Shown piece after piece: positions 42,267 through 49,968 of a DNA stretch of 64,000 nucleotides. The stretch lies in contig NZ_JBCFZM010000001.1 of NCBI RefSeq assembly GCF_038594605.1, positions 558,001-622,000 on the forward strand. The letters run 5' to 3'. Numbering within the stretch: the stretch's first letter is position 1; each line of letters opens with the position of its first letter. This DNA comes from Alteriqipengyuania bathyomarina_B. Its GTDB lineage: Bacteria; Pseudomonadota; Alphaproteobacteria; Sphingomonadales; Sphingomonadaceae. Position numbers and translations under genes: made by a program. The notes beneath the pieces were generated by a model. The model saw only the letters and a list, made by a program, of their open reading frames with translations, was not told the origin of the DNA and ran no database searches.

Positions 42267-42324
42267 TGTCAGGTCATGTTGACATAGGCAGCGAATCGCG
42301 ACATATAGTCAGCACAACCTGACA
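42267..42324 (+). promoter_or_regulatory. urcA promoter within an inverted repeat
   Basis: TTGACA (42279-42284) and CATATA (42302-42307) are spaced by 17 bases. They lie between and within two imperfect 20-base arms, one starting tgtcaggt (42267-42274) and the other ending acctgaca (42317-42324). This is the layout of a promoter under dyad-binding regulator control. Confidence 0.55.
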
Positions 42325-42378
42325 CGACGGAAGGTTGGCATGACACCTTGGACCCAATATCCAACTGGAGTGAATGAC

Positions 42379-42708
42379 ATGAAGACCCGTATCCTGACGA
42401 TCGCCGCCGCTCTCGCCGCCCTGAGCGCCCCTGTCCTGACCACCCCCGCCATCGCTTCCGAACGCTCGGTGACGGTTTCGGTCGAGGACCTCGACCTGAC
42501 GGGCAGCGCAGATCGCGCCAAGCTCGAAAGCCGGATCGCAACCGCCGCCCGGATCGCCTGCGACAGCGGCGCCCGCGATGCCGCCTCGCTCAAGATGGAG
42601 CGCGAATGCCGCGCGGCCGCCATCGCAGATGCCACCGCCCGGGCGAAGGTGGCCATGGTCGGCGAACAGCCTCGGCTTGCCGCGATCGAGGTAAGCCCCG
42701 GCGCGTGA
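42379..42708 (+). CDS. UrcA family protein
   Basis: 109 residues from the ATG at 42379, with ggag upstream; a start 13 codons earlier is unlikely. Sec signal peptide (cleavage after TPAIA, about residue 27), then the UrcA pattern: SVTVSVEDLDLTGSADRAKLESRI..., with the conserved Cys pair in ARIACDSGARD and RECRAAAI. UrcA proteins are small periplasmic proteins common in sphingomonads; function unknown. Followed 17 bases later by a run of small membrane proteins. Confidence 0.88.
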   Translation: MKTRILTIAAALAALSAPVLTTPAIASERSVTVSVEDLDLTGSADRAKLESRIATAARIACDSGARDAASLKMERECRAAAIADATARAKVAMVGEQPRLAAIEVSPGA

Positions 42709-42724
42709 GGCTCAGGGTCGGGCG

Positions 42725-43201
42725 GTGACCACCAGTCTTGCGCCGCCGCCCGGCTCACCCAGCAATTTCGATGCTATCGGAGGCCCATACCAGGTGAGCA
42801 AAGTCAGCATATTCATGACCGCCGGATGGATCGGCCTCGCCGGTGTCGGCGTCGCGATTGCGGGGGCCGTCGCCCCAGATGGGGACGGTATTGTCGTGAC
42901 CGGAGCGATCGTCGCGGTGCTGGGGTGCTGGGCCATGCTCTTCACCCGCAAGGCGGACGAGTACACCCAAGCGCTCTGGACCGCGGCGGCGAGCCTCGCA
43001 TTCGCCACCCTGCTGATCCTGTTCGTTCTCCTGCCCTTCGCCGAGGGCGTCTACGAAGGCTTCACCATGGCGCATGAGGGGCGGGATCCCGACATGGATC
43101 CCGGCAAGGCGCAGCCAGAATCCTCCATGGGCCTGACCATCATGATCGCCATTTTCGCCTTTTACGTCGGGCTGTTCTGGAAACGCCTGCGCGGCACCTG
43201 A
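42725..43201 (+). CDS. Small membrane protein (cassette gene 1)
   Basis: 158 residues if started at the GTG at 42725; a GTG at 42794 or the ATG at 42815 are also possible, and the true start is unclear. Four hydrophobic helices in two pairs, with a charged turn FTRKADEYTQALWTAAASLA between helices 2 and 3. The same kind of turn (R-x-x-D-E/D-Y) occurs in the neighbours at 44046 and 44919. Family not named. First of seven small genes in a row. Confidence 0.7.
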   Translation: MTTSLAPPPGSPSNFDAIGGPYQVSKVSIFMTAGWIGLAGVGVAIAGAVAPDGDGIVVTGAIVAVLGCWAMLFTRKADEYTQALWTAAASLAFATLLILFVLLPFAEGVYEGFTMAHEGRDPDMDPGKAQPESSMGLTIMIAIFAFYVGLFWKRLRGT

Positions 43202-43231
43202 CCCGCGCGTCCAAGCAAGAGGATCGAACCG

Positions 43232-43414
43232 ATGAACCGCTTTCTATCCTGCAACACAAACCGTTTCGCCATCGGCCTGCTGGCGGGCGTGCTGCTCTAT
43301 TGGGCGAGCACGATGGACCGAAACCCGCTGATCGATCTCGTTTTCGGGTTCGGCTCCCTGCCGGAGACGCCCGCACCTTCGAGCCCTTCAATCCTTTCTC
43401 CGGAACTCGCCTGA
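43232..43414 (+). CDS. 60-residue single-span membrane protein
   Basis: Starts at an ATG with gagga upstream. One transmembrane helix (RFAIGLLAGVLLYWAS, about 11-26), a short polar stretch and a Pro/Ser-rich tail. Two Cys are absent apart from one near residue 7. Not recognised. Its place in a tight same-strand run and a good ribosome site support it as real. Confidence 0.6.
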   Translation: MNRFLSCNTNRFAIGLLAGVLLYWASTMDRNPLIDLVFGFGSLPETPAPSSPSILSPELA

Positions 43415-43424
43415 GGACAATTCG

Positions 43425-43547
43425 ATGACCATCAAGATCAACCGCAAATCCATCAGCGCATCGATCCTCGCGATCGGTTTGGTGTTCTTCGCCGGATACG
43501 GCGTCGGCAACATCGTCGCGAAGATCGTTCTGGCTTTCGGGGCCTGA
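43425..43547 (+). CDS. 40-residue single-span membrane peptide
   Basis: Runs from an ATG with gagga upstream (ctgaggacaattcg) to TGA, one base before the next gene. A basic N-terminus (MTIKINRKSIS) precedes one hydrophobic helix with a GYGVG motif (ASILAIGLVFFAGYGVGNIV). Not recognised. Like its neighbour, it could be a small subunit or regulator of the larger membrane proteins in the cassette. Confidence 0.55.
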   Translation: MTIKINRKSISASILAIGLVFFAGYGVGNIVAKIVLAFGA

Positions 43548-43548
43548 G

Positions 43549-43995
43549 ATGCCATTCGATCCCACCGCCCCTACCGACGAGGAACGCTCCCGCATTTTCG
43601 CGGTCGTATGGTTCGGCCTCGGCGCCAATGCGGTCCTGCTCGCGTCCTATCTGTTCGAACTCGGCATCACGCCCCCGTTTCTCGGGCTGACCGGTGCGAT
43701 GATCTTCATCTCGATGTTCAGCAATCGCTACGACGATTATTACGCGGCACTTCGCAATTCCGGAATGCGCTGGGGCATGGGGGTCATCGCGCTCTACCTT
43801 TTCGGGGGCGCCATGCTCTCCGTTTTCGCAGGCGGCAACATCGTCGGCTCGTGGGCTGCCTCGGGCGAGATGCCCGACCTGGCCCGCGGGAACCCCGGCC
43901 TCATGGCCGATGGCTTCCTCCTCGCGATCGTCGCGGGGCTTGCCTACCACCTCGGCTTTACGCTCGCCCGCCTGAGAGGGACCGGCAGCCGATGA
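43549..43995 (+). CDS. Four-helix membrane protein (cassette paralogue A)
   Basis: 148 residues. Begins MPFDPTAPTDEERSRIFAV; four helices with a turn MFSNRYDDYYAALRNSGMRW between 2 and 3. The next gene product begins MPYDPNALTVESRNF and has MLSYRSDDYFRAKCHVGMSW in the same place, so they are tandem paralogues. Function unknown. No signal peptide; the first helix acts as anchor. Confidence 0.75.
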   Translation: MPFDPTAPTDEERSRIFAVVWFGLGANAVLLASYLFELGITPPFLGLTGAMIFISMFSNRYDDYYAALRNSGMRWGMGVIALYLFGGAMLSVFAGGNIVGSWAASGEMPDLARGNPGLMADGFLLAIVAGLAYHLGFTLARLRGTGSR

Positions 43996-44045
43996 CGAAT
44001 GTCGCCCAAGCCCCGCGCCCGCCCGCCGCTTCCGGAGAGCCTGAC

Positions 44046-44510
44046 ATGCCCTACGACCCCAACGCCCTGACGGTCGAAAGTCGCAACTTTCAGTTCAAGA
44101 TCATGTGGCTGGGCCTTCTCACGACGGTCGGCTGCGTGGTCCAGTATTTCGTGGCCCACGATCTCCTGTGGCTGAATATCGGCTACGGGATCATGATCGG
44201 CGGCCTGACCAACGCCATGCTATCCTACAGGTCGGACGATTATTTTCGCGCCAAGTGCCATGTCGGCATGAGCTGGAGCCTCGGCCTCCTCGCGATCTAT
44301 CTTTTCGTCCTCACCATATTGCGCGTTTCCGACATCGCGTTCGTGACCGGCTACCGCGCCGTTGCCGATGGCGAGGTGGAGCGCATCGCGATGAACCCCG
44401 CCGGTTACGCCAATGATGCCAGCCTGCTCGCCATGCTGCTCGCCCTCGCATTCTACTCGGGCTTCGCTTTCGCGATGCTGCGCGACAGATTCTTCGTGGG
44501 AGGTAAGTGA
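44046..44510 (+). CDS. Four-helix membrane protein (cassette paralogue B)
   Basis: 154 residues from the ATG at 44046, which has ggagag seven bases before it and aligns with the start of paralogue A. An ATG at 43992, overlapping the upstream stop, would add 18 residues. Same four-helix plan and DDYF turn as paralogue A, with a longer loop between helices 3 and 4 (about 100-130). Its stop overlaps the next start by one base (TGATG). Confidence 0.75.
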   Translation: MPYDPNALTVESRNFQFKIMWLGLLTTVGCVVQYFVAHDLLWLNIGYGIMIGGLTNAMLSYRSDDYFRAKCHVGMSWSLGLLAIYLFVLTILRVSDIAFVTGYRAVADGEVERIAMNPAGYANDASLLAMLLALAFYSGFAFAMLRDRFFVGGK

Positions 44511-44722
44511 TGAGCTATAGCGAAAATGGCGTCACCGAGAACGAGCGTGGGGCGCTGGGCACGCTTGCCGTCTGGGCGTCCACCGTCGGCATGCTGACCC
44601 TTTTCTTGCGCGATACCGGGCTGGAGCCCGCCGGCTTCATGCGCGACCAGATGTCGACGCTTTGCTCGGTAATGCTGGCGTTTTTCGTCGGCTTCAATCT
44701 CGCTGCGAGGCGCAATCCGTGA
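44510..44722 (+). CDS. 70-residue two-helix membrane protein
   Basis: ATG at 44510 with ggaggt just upstream and a one-base overlap with the gene before. Polar N-terminus with charged residues (SYSENGVTENERGALGTL), helix 1 about 16-34, a short loop (LEPAGFMRDQM), helix 2 about 46-63. Not recognised. The stop overlaps the GTG start of the XRE regulator, so the two are co-translated. Confidence 0.65.
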   Translation: MSYSENGVTENERGALGTLAVWASTVGMLTLFLRDTGLEPAGFMRDQMSTLCSVMLAFFVGFNLAARRNP

Positions 44723-44916
44723 AAAACCGTCTCAAAGTCCTGCGCGCCGAACGCGACTGGAGCCAGGCGGAACTCGCCGGGCGGCTGGATGTGTCGCGCC
44801 AGGCAGTCAACGCGATCGAGACGGGCAAGCACGACCCCTCGCTGGGCCTCGCGTTCAAGATTTCGCGCCTGTTCGAAATGCCCGTCGAGAATATCTTTCT
44901 GGATGACGAGGATTGA
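44719..44916 (+). CDS. Small XRE/Cro-type transcriptional regulator
   Basis: 65 residues from the GTG at 44719 (gcgagg site upstream), overlapping the preceding stop. One helix-turn-helix domain: LKVLRAERDWSQAELAGRL, VSRQAVNAIETGKHDPSLGL, FKISRLFEMPVENIF. This is the YozG/YgzD-like type usually encoded beside small membrane proteins of the DUF2178 kind. It most likely controls its own cassette. The next gene starts two bases later. Confidence 0.88.
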   Translation: MKNRLKVLRAERDWSQAELAGRLDVSRQAVNAIETGKHDPSLGLAFKISRLFEMPVENIFLDDED

Positions 44917-44918
44917 CC

Positions 44919-45389
44919 ATGACCGACCAGACAGAACCCGGACCAGACCCCTTCCCTGAAGATACGACCGGTACGAACCGCGAGATTTCAGGCGAAGCCC
45001 GCCTCAGACGCCGCCGGCGTTCGTTCTGGCGTTATCTCGCCGTCGCCTTCGTCGCCAGCATCCTTGTTGGCGCATTCAGCGGTGCGCTCGTCGATGTCTA
45101 TGAGAACGGCTCGATCCCGCTCTGGCTGCCGGTCGCGATCATGGTGTTGGCAGTCACCGTCTTCGCGTGGTTCACGCGGGACTATTTCAAACGCGTCGAC
45201 GAACTCGATCTGATGGACAACCTGTGGGCTCACCTGACTGGCGTATACGGCGGGATGATCGTGTTTGCCGTCTGGTATTTTACCGCCGAGCTGGACCTCG
45301 TGGCATACCCCAACGCGCCCGCGATGATGGCCATCATCGTCCTGATCGTGTTCGCCGCCTATGGCCTGCGTAAACTGGGCTGGCGTTAA
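44919..45389 (+). CDS. Four-helix membrane protein (cassette, last gene)
   Basis: 156 residues from the ATG at 44919 with gaggat upstream. A charged, arginine-rich N-terminus (about 1-32), then four helices in two pairs with the turn WFTRDYFKRVDELDLMDNLW between 2 and 3. This matches the paired-helix, acidic-turn pattern of the other cassette proteins and of DUF2178-like partners of XRE regulators. Function unknown. Confidence 0.75.
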   Translation: MTDQTEPGPDPFPEDTTGTNREISGEARLRRRRRSFWRYLAVAFVASILVGAFSGALVDVYENGSIPLWLPVAIMVLAVTVFAWFTRDYFKRVDELDLMDNLWAHLTGVYGGMIVFAVWYFTAELDLVAYPNAPAMMAIIVLIVFAAYGLRKLGWR

Positions 45390-45442
45390 AAACCGCCCCT
45401 CAAGCCCCTCACCTCAAACCACTCTTCGAAGAAGGAACCGAC

Positions 45443-46366
45443 ATGAAAACGATGACCAAACGGATCGTAAGCAGCTTGACCGCAATTGGCCTCGCACTGG
45501 CCTCCACCGCCTGCGCGCCGACGCAGGACACGATGGAGCCGGGTGCATCCGCCGCTCAAGGCACGGGTCCCGCGCTGTGGCGCGTCGCCGATGAAGACAC
45601 CACGATCTACATCCTTGGCACGGTCCACGCGCTGCCTCCCGAGATCGACTGGTATTCGGGACCGGTGAAGATGGCGCTCGATTCCAGCGAAGCGCTGGTG
45701 ACCGAGATCGACATGTCGCCCGAGGCGCTGGCCCGGGTGCCCGCGATCCTGCAGGAGACGGCCATGCTGCCCGAAGGCACCACGGTGCGCAGCCTGATGG
45801 ACGATCAGGAGCGTGCGACCTTCGAAGCGACGCTCACCGATCTGGGCATTCCGCTCAATGCGTTCGACCAGGTCGAGCCGTGGTTCGCGGCTATCCAGTT
45901 GGGCAACGCCGCCTTCGCCCGCGCCGGGTTCGACCCGAGCAACGGCACCGAAACCGTGCTCGAACGCACGGTGGGCGACACCAAGGGTCGCGACGCACTG
46001 GAAACGGTCGAAATGCAATTCGCGATCTTCGACGAACTGCCGGTCGATGCGCAGGTCGATTATCTGATCGAAACCGCCGAGCAGCTCGACGAGGTTGCGC
46101 CCTTTCTCGAAAGCCTTGTGGCCGAGTGGTCCGAAGGCGATGTAGAGGCGCTGGGCGACCTGATGAACGAAGCGCTTGAAGCGGACCCGGTGCTGGCCGA
46201 TCGCCTGCTCTATGCGCGCAACGCCAACTGGGCGGTGTGGATCGACGATCGTCTCGATACGCCGGGCACGATCTTCATGGCGGTGGGCGCGGGCCACCTT
46301 GCGGGCAAGCAGAAATTGCAGGATAAGCTTGCCGAACGCGGCATCGATATCGAGCGAGTCCAGTAA
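45443..46366 (+). CDS. TraB/GumN family lipoprotein (copy 2)
   Basis: 307 residues, aagga before the ATG. Signal ending ALASTAC, a probable lipobox with Cys near 24. TraB motifs YILGTVHALP and MAVGAGHLAG; the segment before the second motif is ARNANWAVWIDDR. Closest in layout to copy 3 just downstream, with which it is likely co-transcribed (35-base gap). Periplasmic, possibly a metalloprotease by analogy to TIKI. Confidence 0.88.
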   Translation: MKTMTKRIVSSLTAIGLALASTACAPTQDTMEPGASAAQGTGPALWRVADEDTTIYILGTVHALPPEIDWYSGPVKMALDSSEALVTEIDMSPEALARVPAILQETAMLPEGTTVRSLMDDQERATFEATLTDLGIPLNAFDQVEPWFAAIQLGNAAFARAGFDPSNGTETVLERTVGDTKGRDALETVEMQFAIFDELPVDAQVDYLIETAEQLDEVAPFLESLVAEWSEGDVEALGDLMNEALEADPVLADRLLYARNANWAVWIDDRLDTPGTIFMAVGAGHLAGKQKLQDKLAERGIDIERVQ

Positions 46367-46401
46367 TACTGCCGCACCGCCGACCACGAGGACTATCGGA
46401 T

Positions 46402-47313
46402 ATGCTACGCACCGCCATCCTCGGCTTGCTCGCCTGCCTCGTGGCGGCGTGTGGACAGCCCGACGGGCCCGAGGACACATCTCGCGAGCAGGTCAATCCC
46501 CTGCTGTGGGAGATCGCCCGGGCCGACCAGCCAGAGACGAGCCCCGATGCAGGCGAGCCGAAAGGCTGGCTGCTCGGCACGATCCACGCCCTGCCCGACG
46601 ATACCCAGTGGCGGGCGCCATCGACCGACCGCGCGATCGCCGAGGCGGACGTGCTGGCGGTCGAGATCGCGGACCTGAGCAATGGCGGAGGCATGTCGAG
46701 CGCGTTTCTCTCGCTCGCATACTCCGCCGGCCAGCCCCCGCTGACCGCGCGTGTGCCCGCCGATCAGCGCGAACGCCTTGCCGAACTGGTTGACGAGACC
46801 AGCTATCGGCTCGATGATTTCTCGCGGATCGAAAGCTGGGGCGCGGCGCTGATCCTCGCTCAGGCTGTCGGCAGGGACGCCAAGACCGTCAATGGCATCG
46901 ACCGCGCGCTGCTGCGCGATTTCGCTTCGCGCCGGATCGTGGAGCTGGAAGGCGCGCGGGCCCAGTTCCAAGCCTTCGATAGCCTGTCCGAACGCGCGCA
47001 GCGTGCAATGCTGGCGGCCATCGTCGAGGAATCGCAGGCCGATCCCGAAACCCTCGAACGCCCCGTCCGCCTCTATCTTGCGGGCGACGATGCCGGGCTG
47101 GAAAAGCTTAGCCGCGAGGGCATGCTCGGCAATTCGGAAATCCGCGAGGCTCTGCTGGCGCGCCGCAATGCGAGCTGGATGCCGCAGATCGAACGGCTGC
47201 TCGCCGACGACGCGCGCCCGCTGATCGCGGTGGGCGCGGCGCATATGGTGGGCGAGGACGGGCTGGTCGCGCTGCTCGAAGCGAAGGGATACCGCGTCAC
47301 CCGCCTGCGGTGA
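46402..47313 (+). CDS. TraB/GumN family lipoprotein (copy 3)
   Basis: 303 residues with gagga upstream. Lipobox LVAAC (Cys near 16). Motifs WLLGTIHALPDD and IAVGAAHMVG; the segment before the second is RRNASWMPQIERL, where the usual Gly-x-Gly-His is Gly-Ala-Ala-His but the G-x-x-H spacing is kept. Forms a pair with copy 2. The 114-base gap after it leads to rplY. Confidence 0.87.
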   Translation: MLRTAILGLLACLVAACGQPDGPEDTSREQVNPLLWEIARADQPETSPDAGEPKGWLLGTIHALPDDTQWRAPSTDRAIAEADVLAVEIADLSNGGGMSSAFLSLAYSAGQPPLTARVPADQRERLAELVDETSYRLDDFSRIESWGAALILAQAVGRDAKTVNGIDRALLRDFASRRIVELEGARAQFQAFDSLSERAQRAMLAAIVEESQADPETLERPVRLYLAGDDAGLEKLSREGMLGNSEIREALLARRNASWMPQIERLLADDARPLIAVGAAHMVGEDGLVALLEAKGYRVTRLR

Positions 47314-47427
47314 AACGGCTTGCTTTCCTGCGGCTTTGCCCGTAACAGCGCGCGCCTCGGCGCCATGTGCATCCCTGGAGGCGTGGCGGGACCGAGCATA
47401 CATCAGCATTTCGAAAGGTAGTATACG

Positions 47428-48108
47428 ATGAGCGACGCTCTGACCCTGCCGGCCGAGACGCGCGACCGGGCTGGCAAGGGAGCCTCCCGGGCACTGCGTC
47501 GCGAAGGCCGTGTCCCCGCCGTGATCTATGGCGGCAAGGAAGAACCCACCCCGATCCACGTCGAGGAGCGCGAACTGGTTCGCCAGCTCGACACCGGCCA
47601 CTTCATGAACTCGATCATCGAGATCGAAATCGGCGGCAAGAAGGTGCGCACCCTGCCCAAGGACGTTGCGCTGCACCCCGTGACCGACCGGCCCGAGCAT
47701 GTGGACTTCCTGCGCCTCGCCAAGGGTGCCAAGGTGGACGTGAACGTCCCCGTGGTGTTCGTGGACGAAGAGGAATCCCCCGGCCTCAAGAAGGGCGGCG
47801 TGCTCAACGTGGTCCGTCACGAGCTGGAACTGGTCTGCGAAGCGGACAAGATCCCCAACGAGATCACGATCAGCGTCAAGGGCAAGGAAGTCGGCGACTC
47901 GATCCACATCAGCGAAGTCGACCTGCCCGAAGGCAGCACTTCGGCGATTACCGATCGCGACTTCACCATCGCCACCCTGGTTGCTCCGTCGGCTCTGAAG
48001 AAGTCCGAAGGCGCCGAGGGTGAAGACGAAGTCACCGAAACCGAGGTCATCGAGCAGAACGCCGAGACCGTCATGGGCGAAGACGACCAGGTGGTCGACG
48101 GCGAATAA
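47428..48108 (+). CDS. rplY: 50S ribosomal protein L25 / general stress protein Ctc
   Basis: 226 residues: the L25 5S-rRNA-binding domain (about 1-95; RDRAGKGASRALRREGRVPA, VIYGGKEEP) followed by the CTC beta domain (about 100-185) and an acidic tail (EGEDEVTETEVIE). Binds 5S rRNA in the large subunit. aaagg precedes the ATG. A strong terminator follows the stop. The rplY-pth order is widely conserved. Confidence 0.96.
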   Translation: MSDALTLPAETRDRAGKGASRALRREGRVPAVIYGGKEEPTPIHVEERELVRQLDTGHFMNSIIEIEIGGKKVRTLPKDVALHPVTDRPEHVDFLRLAKGAKVDVNVPVVFVDEEESPGLKKGGVLNVVRHELELVCEADKIPNEITISVKGKEVGDSIHISEVDLPEGSTSAITDRDFTIATLVAPSALKKSEGAEGEDEVTETEVIEQNAETVMGEDDQVVDGE

Positions 48109-48131
48109 GCCGCCTCGCGCATTGCATTACG

Positions 48132-48167
48132 AACGCCGGGCCTCTTGCCAGAGGTCCGGCGTTTTTT
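48132..48167 (+). terminator. Intrinsic terminator after rplY
   Basis: A 14-bp stem with one G-T pair (aacgccgggcctct / agaggtccggcgtt, loop tgcc) is followed directly by TTTTTT. It lies 24 bases after the rplY stop and separates it from pth. Confidence 0.92.
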
Positions 48168-48172
48168 ATGGC

Positions 48173-48191
48173 CCTCCCCGAGCCGGGGAGG
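48173..48191. repeat. Short hairpin of the REP family before pth
   Basis: cctcccc / ggggagg with a five-base loop, followed by aggatttg, matches the end module (cctccccgtttcggggagg then att) of the elements at 38724 and 40008. It looks like a solo terminal piece of that family, 18 bases before pth. Confidence 0.6.
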
Positions 48192-48209
48192 ATTTGCTAA
48201 CGGCGCTGC

Positions 48210-48779
48210 ATGCAAATCTGGACTGGCCTCGGCAATCCCGGACCGCGCTATGCGCTCCACCGGCACAATATCGGCTTCATGGCGTGCGACGTGCTCGCCG
48301 AAGCGCACGATTTCGGCCCCGTGCAGAAGAAGTTTCAGGGGTGGGTCCAGGAAGGCCGGATCGGCCGCCAGAAAATCCTGCTGCTCAAGCCCGCGACCTT
48401 CATGAACGAAAGCGGGCGCTCGGTCGCAGAGGCGCTGCGTTTCTACAAGCTGGAGCCCGAGGCGCTGACCGTGTTCCACGACGAGCTCGACCTCGCGCCT
48501 TTCAAGGTGAAGGTGCGCATGGGCGGCGGGCTGGCCGGGCACAACGGCCTGCGCAGCATCAACCAGCATCTCGGCCCCGATTTCCGCCGCGTGCGGATCG
48601 GGATCGGCCATCCGGGCCACAAGGACCGCGTGACCGGCCATGTGCTGGGCAATTACGCGAAAGCGGAGATGGACGATCTCGCCACGATGCTCGGCGCGAT
48701 GGCCAGCGAGGCGCAGTGGCTCGCCGATGGCGACGACGCGCGCTTCATGAACGATGTCGCGCTCAGGATGCAGGACTGA
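48210..48779 (+). CDS. pth: Peptidyl-tRNA hydrolase
   Basis: 189 residues. Recycles peptidyl-tRNA that drops off ribosomes. Motifs: WTGLGNPGPRYALHRHNIGF with the catalytic His, LLKPATFMNESG, and HDELDLAPFKVKVRMGGG then AGHNGLRSI. Normal length. No Shine-Dalgarno before the ATG, which sits at residue positions expected for the family. Followed by a membrane protein six bases later. Confidence 0.96.
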   Translation: MQIWTGLGNPGPRYALHRHNIGFMACDVLAEAHDFGPVQKKFQGWVQEGRIGRQKILLLKPATFMNESGRSVAEALRFYKLEPEALTVFHDELDLAPFKVKVRMGGGLAGHNGLRSINQHLGPDFRRVRIGIGHPGHKDRVTGHVLGNYAKAEMDDLATMLGAMASEAQWLADGDDARFMNDVALRMQD

Positions 48780-48785
48780 CCGCGT

Positions 48786-49373
48786 ATGGAAGACATGTCG
48801 GGGTTCGATTTCGTCACGCTGATCTTCGCCATCCCGATGGGTCTCGCCATCGTGGAAATCGCCCAGGGCCTCTCGCTGAGCCTGCGCCGACGCAAGGACG
48901 TGCGGCTCGGCTGGCTGACCCCGATGCTCGCGATCTTCCTGATCCTCAACACCGCTGCCCTGCTCGAAATCTATTGGGAGTGGCGCGGCGAGATCGCCGT
49001 GAGTTCGCCGATCCTGGTGAGCGTGCTGCTATTGTCGATCCTCTATTACGTGGCGGCGTCCTTCGTCTTTCCTCACCAGATCGAAGACGGCGGCGATCTC
49101 GACGACTGGTTCATGGAAAACCGCCGTTATTCGCTGGGCGGGACCTTCGTGATCTTCGCGGTTTTCGCTTTCGGTGAGCTGTTTCTGGAGATCGAGGCTA
49201 CGCTGCTGCAGCAGGTCGTCCGCACCATCGTCACGCTTTTCGTCCTCTCCTTTTTCCTCGTCCCTATCCTGGTGGCGATCAGATCGCGTCGCCGGCGCAC
49301 CGCGTTGATCGCGATCGGGGCGCTCAACCTCATCTGGATCGCGCTGCTCGTGTCCTACACGATCTTTGCGTGA
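48786..49373 (+). CDS. Multi-span membrane protein, paralogue of the gene at 21808
   Basis: 195 residues with about six helices. Loop FVFPHQIEDGGDLDDWFMEN between helices 3 and 4 aligns with the FPRTEGSDPIDLKDHYFRER loop of the protein at 21808, and the N-termini are alike in layout (short acidic start, then helix with LAI). Not recognised. The stop overlaps the start of the CPBP gene (TGATG), suggesting co-translation. Confidence 0.78.
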   Translation: MEDMSGFDFVTLIFAIPMGLAIVEIAQGLSLSLRRRKDVRLGWLTPMLAIFLILNTAALLEIYWEWRGEIAVSSPILVSVLLLSILYYVAASFVFPHQIEDGGDLDDWFMENRRYSLGGTFVIFAVFAFGELFLEIEATLLQQVVRTIVTLFVLSFFLVPILVAIRSRRRRTALIAIGALNLIWIALLVSYTIFA

Positions 49374-49963
49374 TGCGCCCGCACGCGATCCTCGCGCTGC
49401 TGACCGCCCAGACCGCGGTCTTCGTCGTGCTGGGCCTGGGGCTGTGGGTCTGGTCCGGGCGCAGCGCCGGTACCTTCGTTACCTTCGGAGGCGATGAATT
49501 CGCCATCGGTTTAGCGCTGGCGGGCGCGCTGATCCTGCTCGCCGCGCTCACCTTCTACGGCCTGCCGAAGCTGTCCGAATACCTTGTGCGGGCGCAGGCG
49601 GACAACTTCTCGTTCCTCGAAAAACCGCTGCCCTTCCCGGCGATCATCTGGGTCTCGCTGGGGGCGGGGATCGGTGAGGAGGCGCTGTTTCGTGGCGGTG
49701 TGCAGACGCTGGCCGGCGATTATATCGGCGCGCCACTGGCGATCGTCCTCGCCGCGGCGCTGTTCGCGGCGGTCCACTTCGCCAAGCCGTTAGTGGCGGC
49801 GATCATCTTCGTGATCGGGGTGCTGTTCGGCGTGGTCTATTGGCAGACCGGCAGCCTGCTGGCGGTGATGATCGGCCACGCGCTCTACGATGTGTTCGCC
49901 TTGTGGTATGTGCAGAAGGAGATGCACCGTCTGGGCGTGTTCGCGCCTCAAGCAAAGGAGTGA
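49373..49963 (+). CDS. CPBP family intramembrane metalloprotease
   Basis: 196 residues from the ATG at 49373. Six or so helices with the Abi/CPBP motifs in order: GEEALFRGGVQTL (motif 1, EExxxR), FAAVHFAKP (motif 2) and GHALYDVFAL (motif 3). The Glu and His residues form the intramembrane metal site of the Rce1 type. Substrate unknown; some relatives confer bacteriocin self-immunity. Coupled by a one-base overlap to the membrane protein upstream. Confidence 0.9.
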   Translation: MRPHAILALLTAQTAVFVVLGLGLWVWSGRSAGTFVTFGGDEFAIGLALAGALILLAALTFYGLPKLSEYLVRAQADNFSFLEKPLPFPAIIWVSLGAGIGEEALFRGGVQTLAGDYIGAPLAIVLAAALFAAVHFAKPLVAAIIFVIGVLFGVVYWQTGSLLAVMIGHALYDVFALWYVQKEMHRLGVFAPQAKE

Positions 49964-49968
49964 TGACC

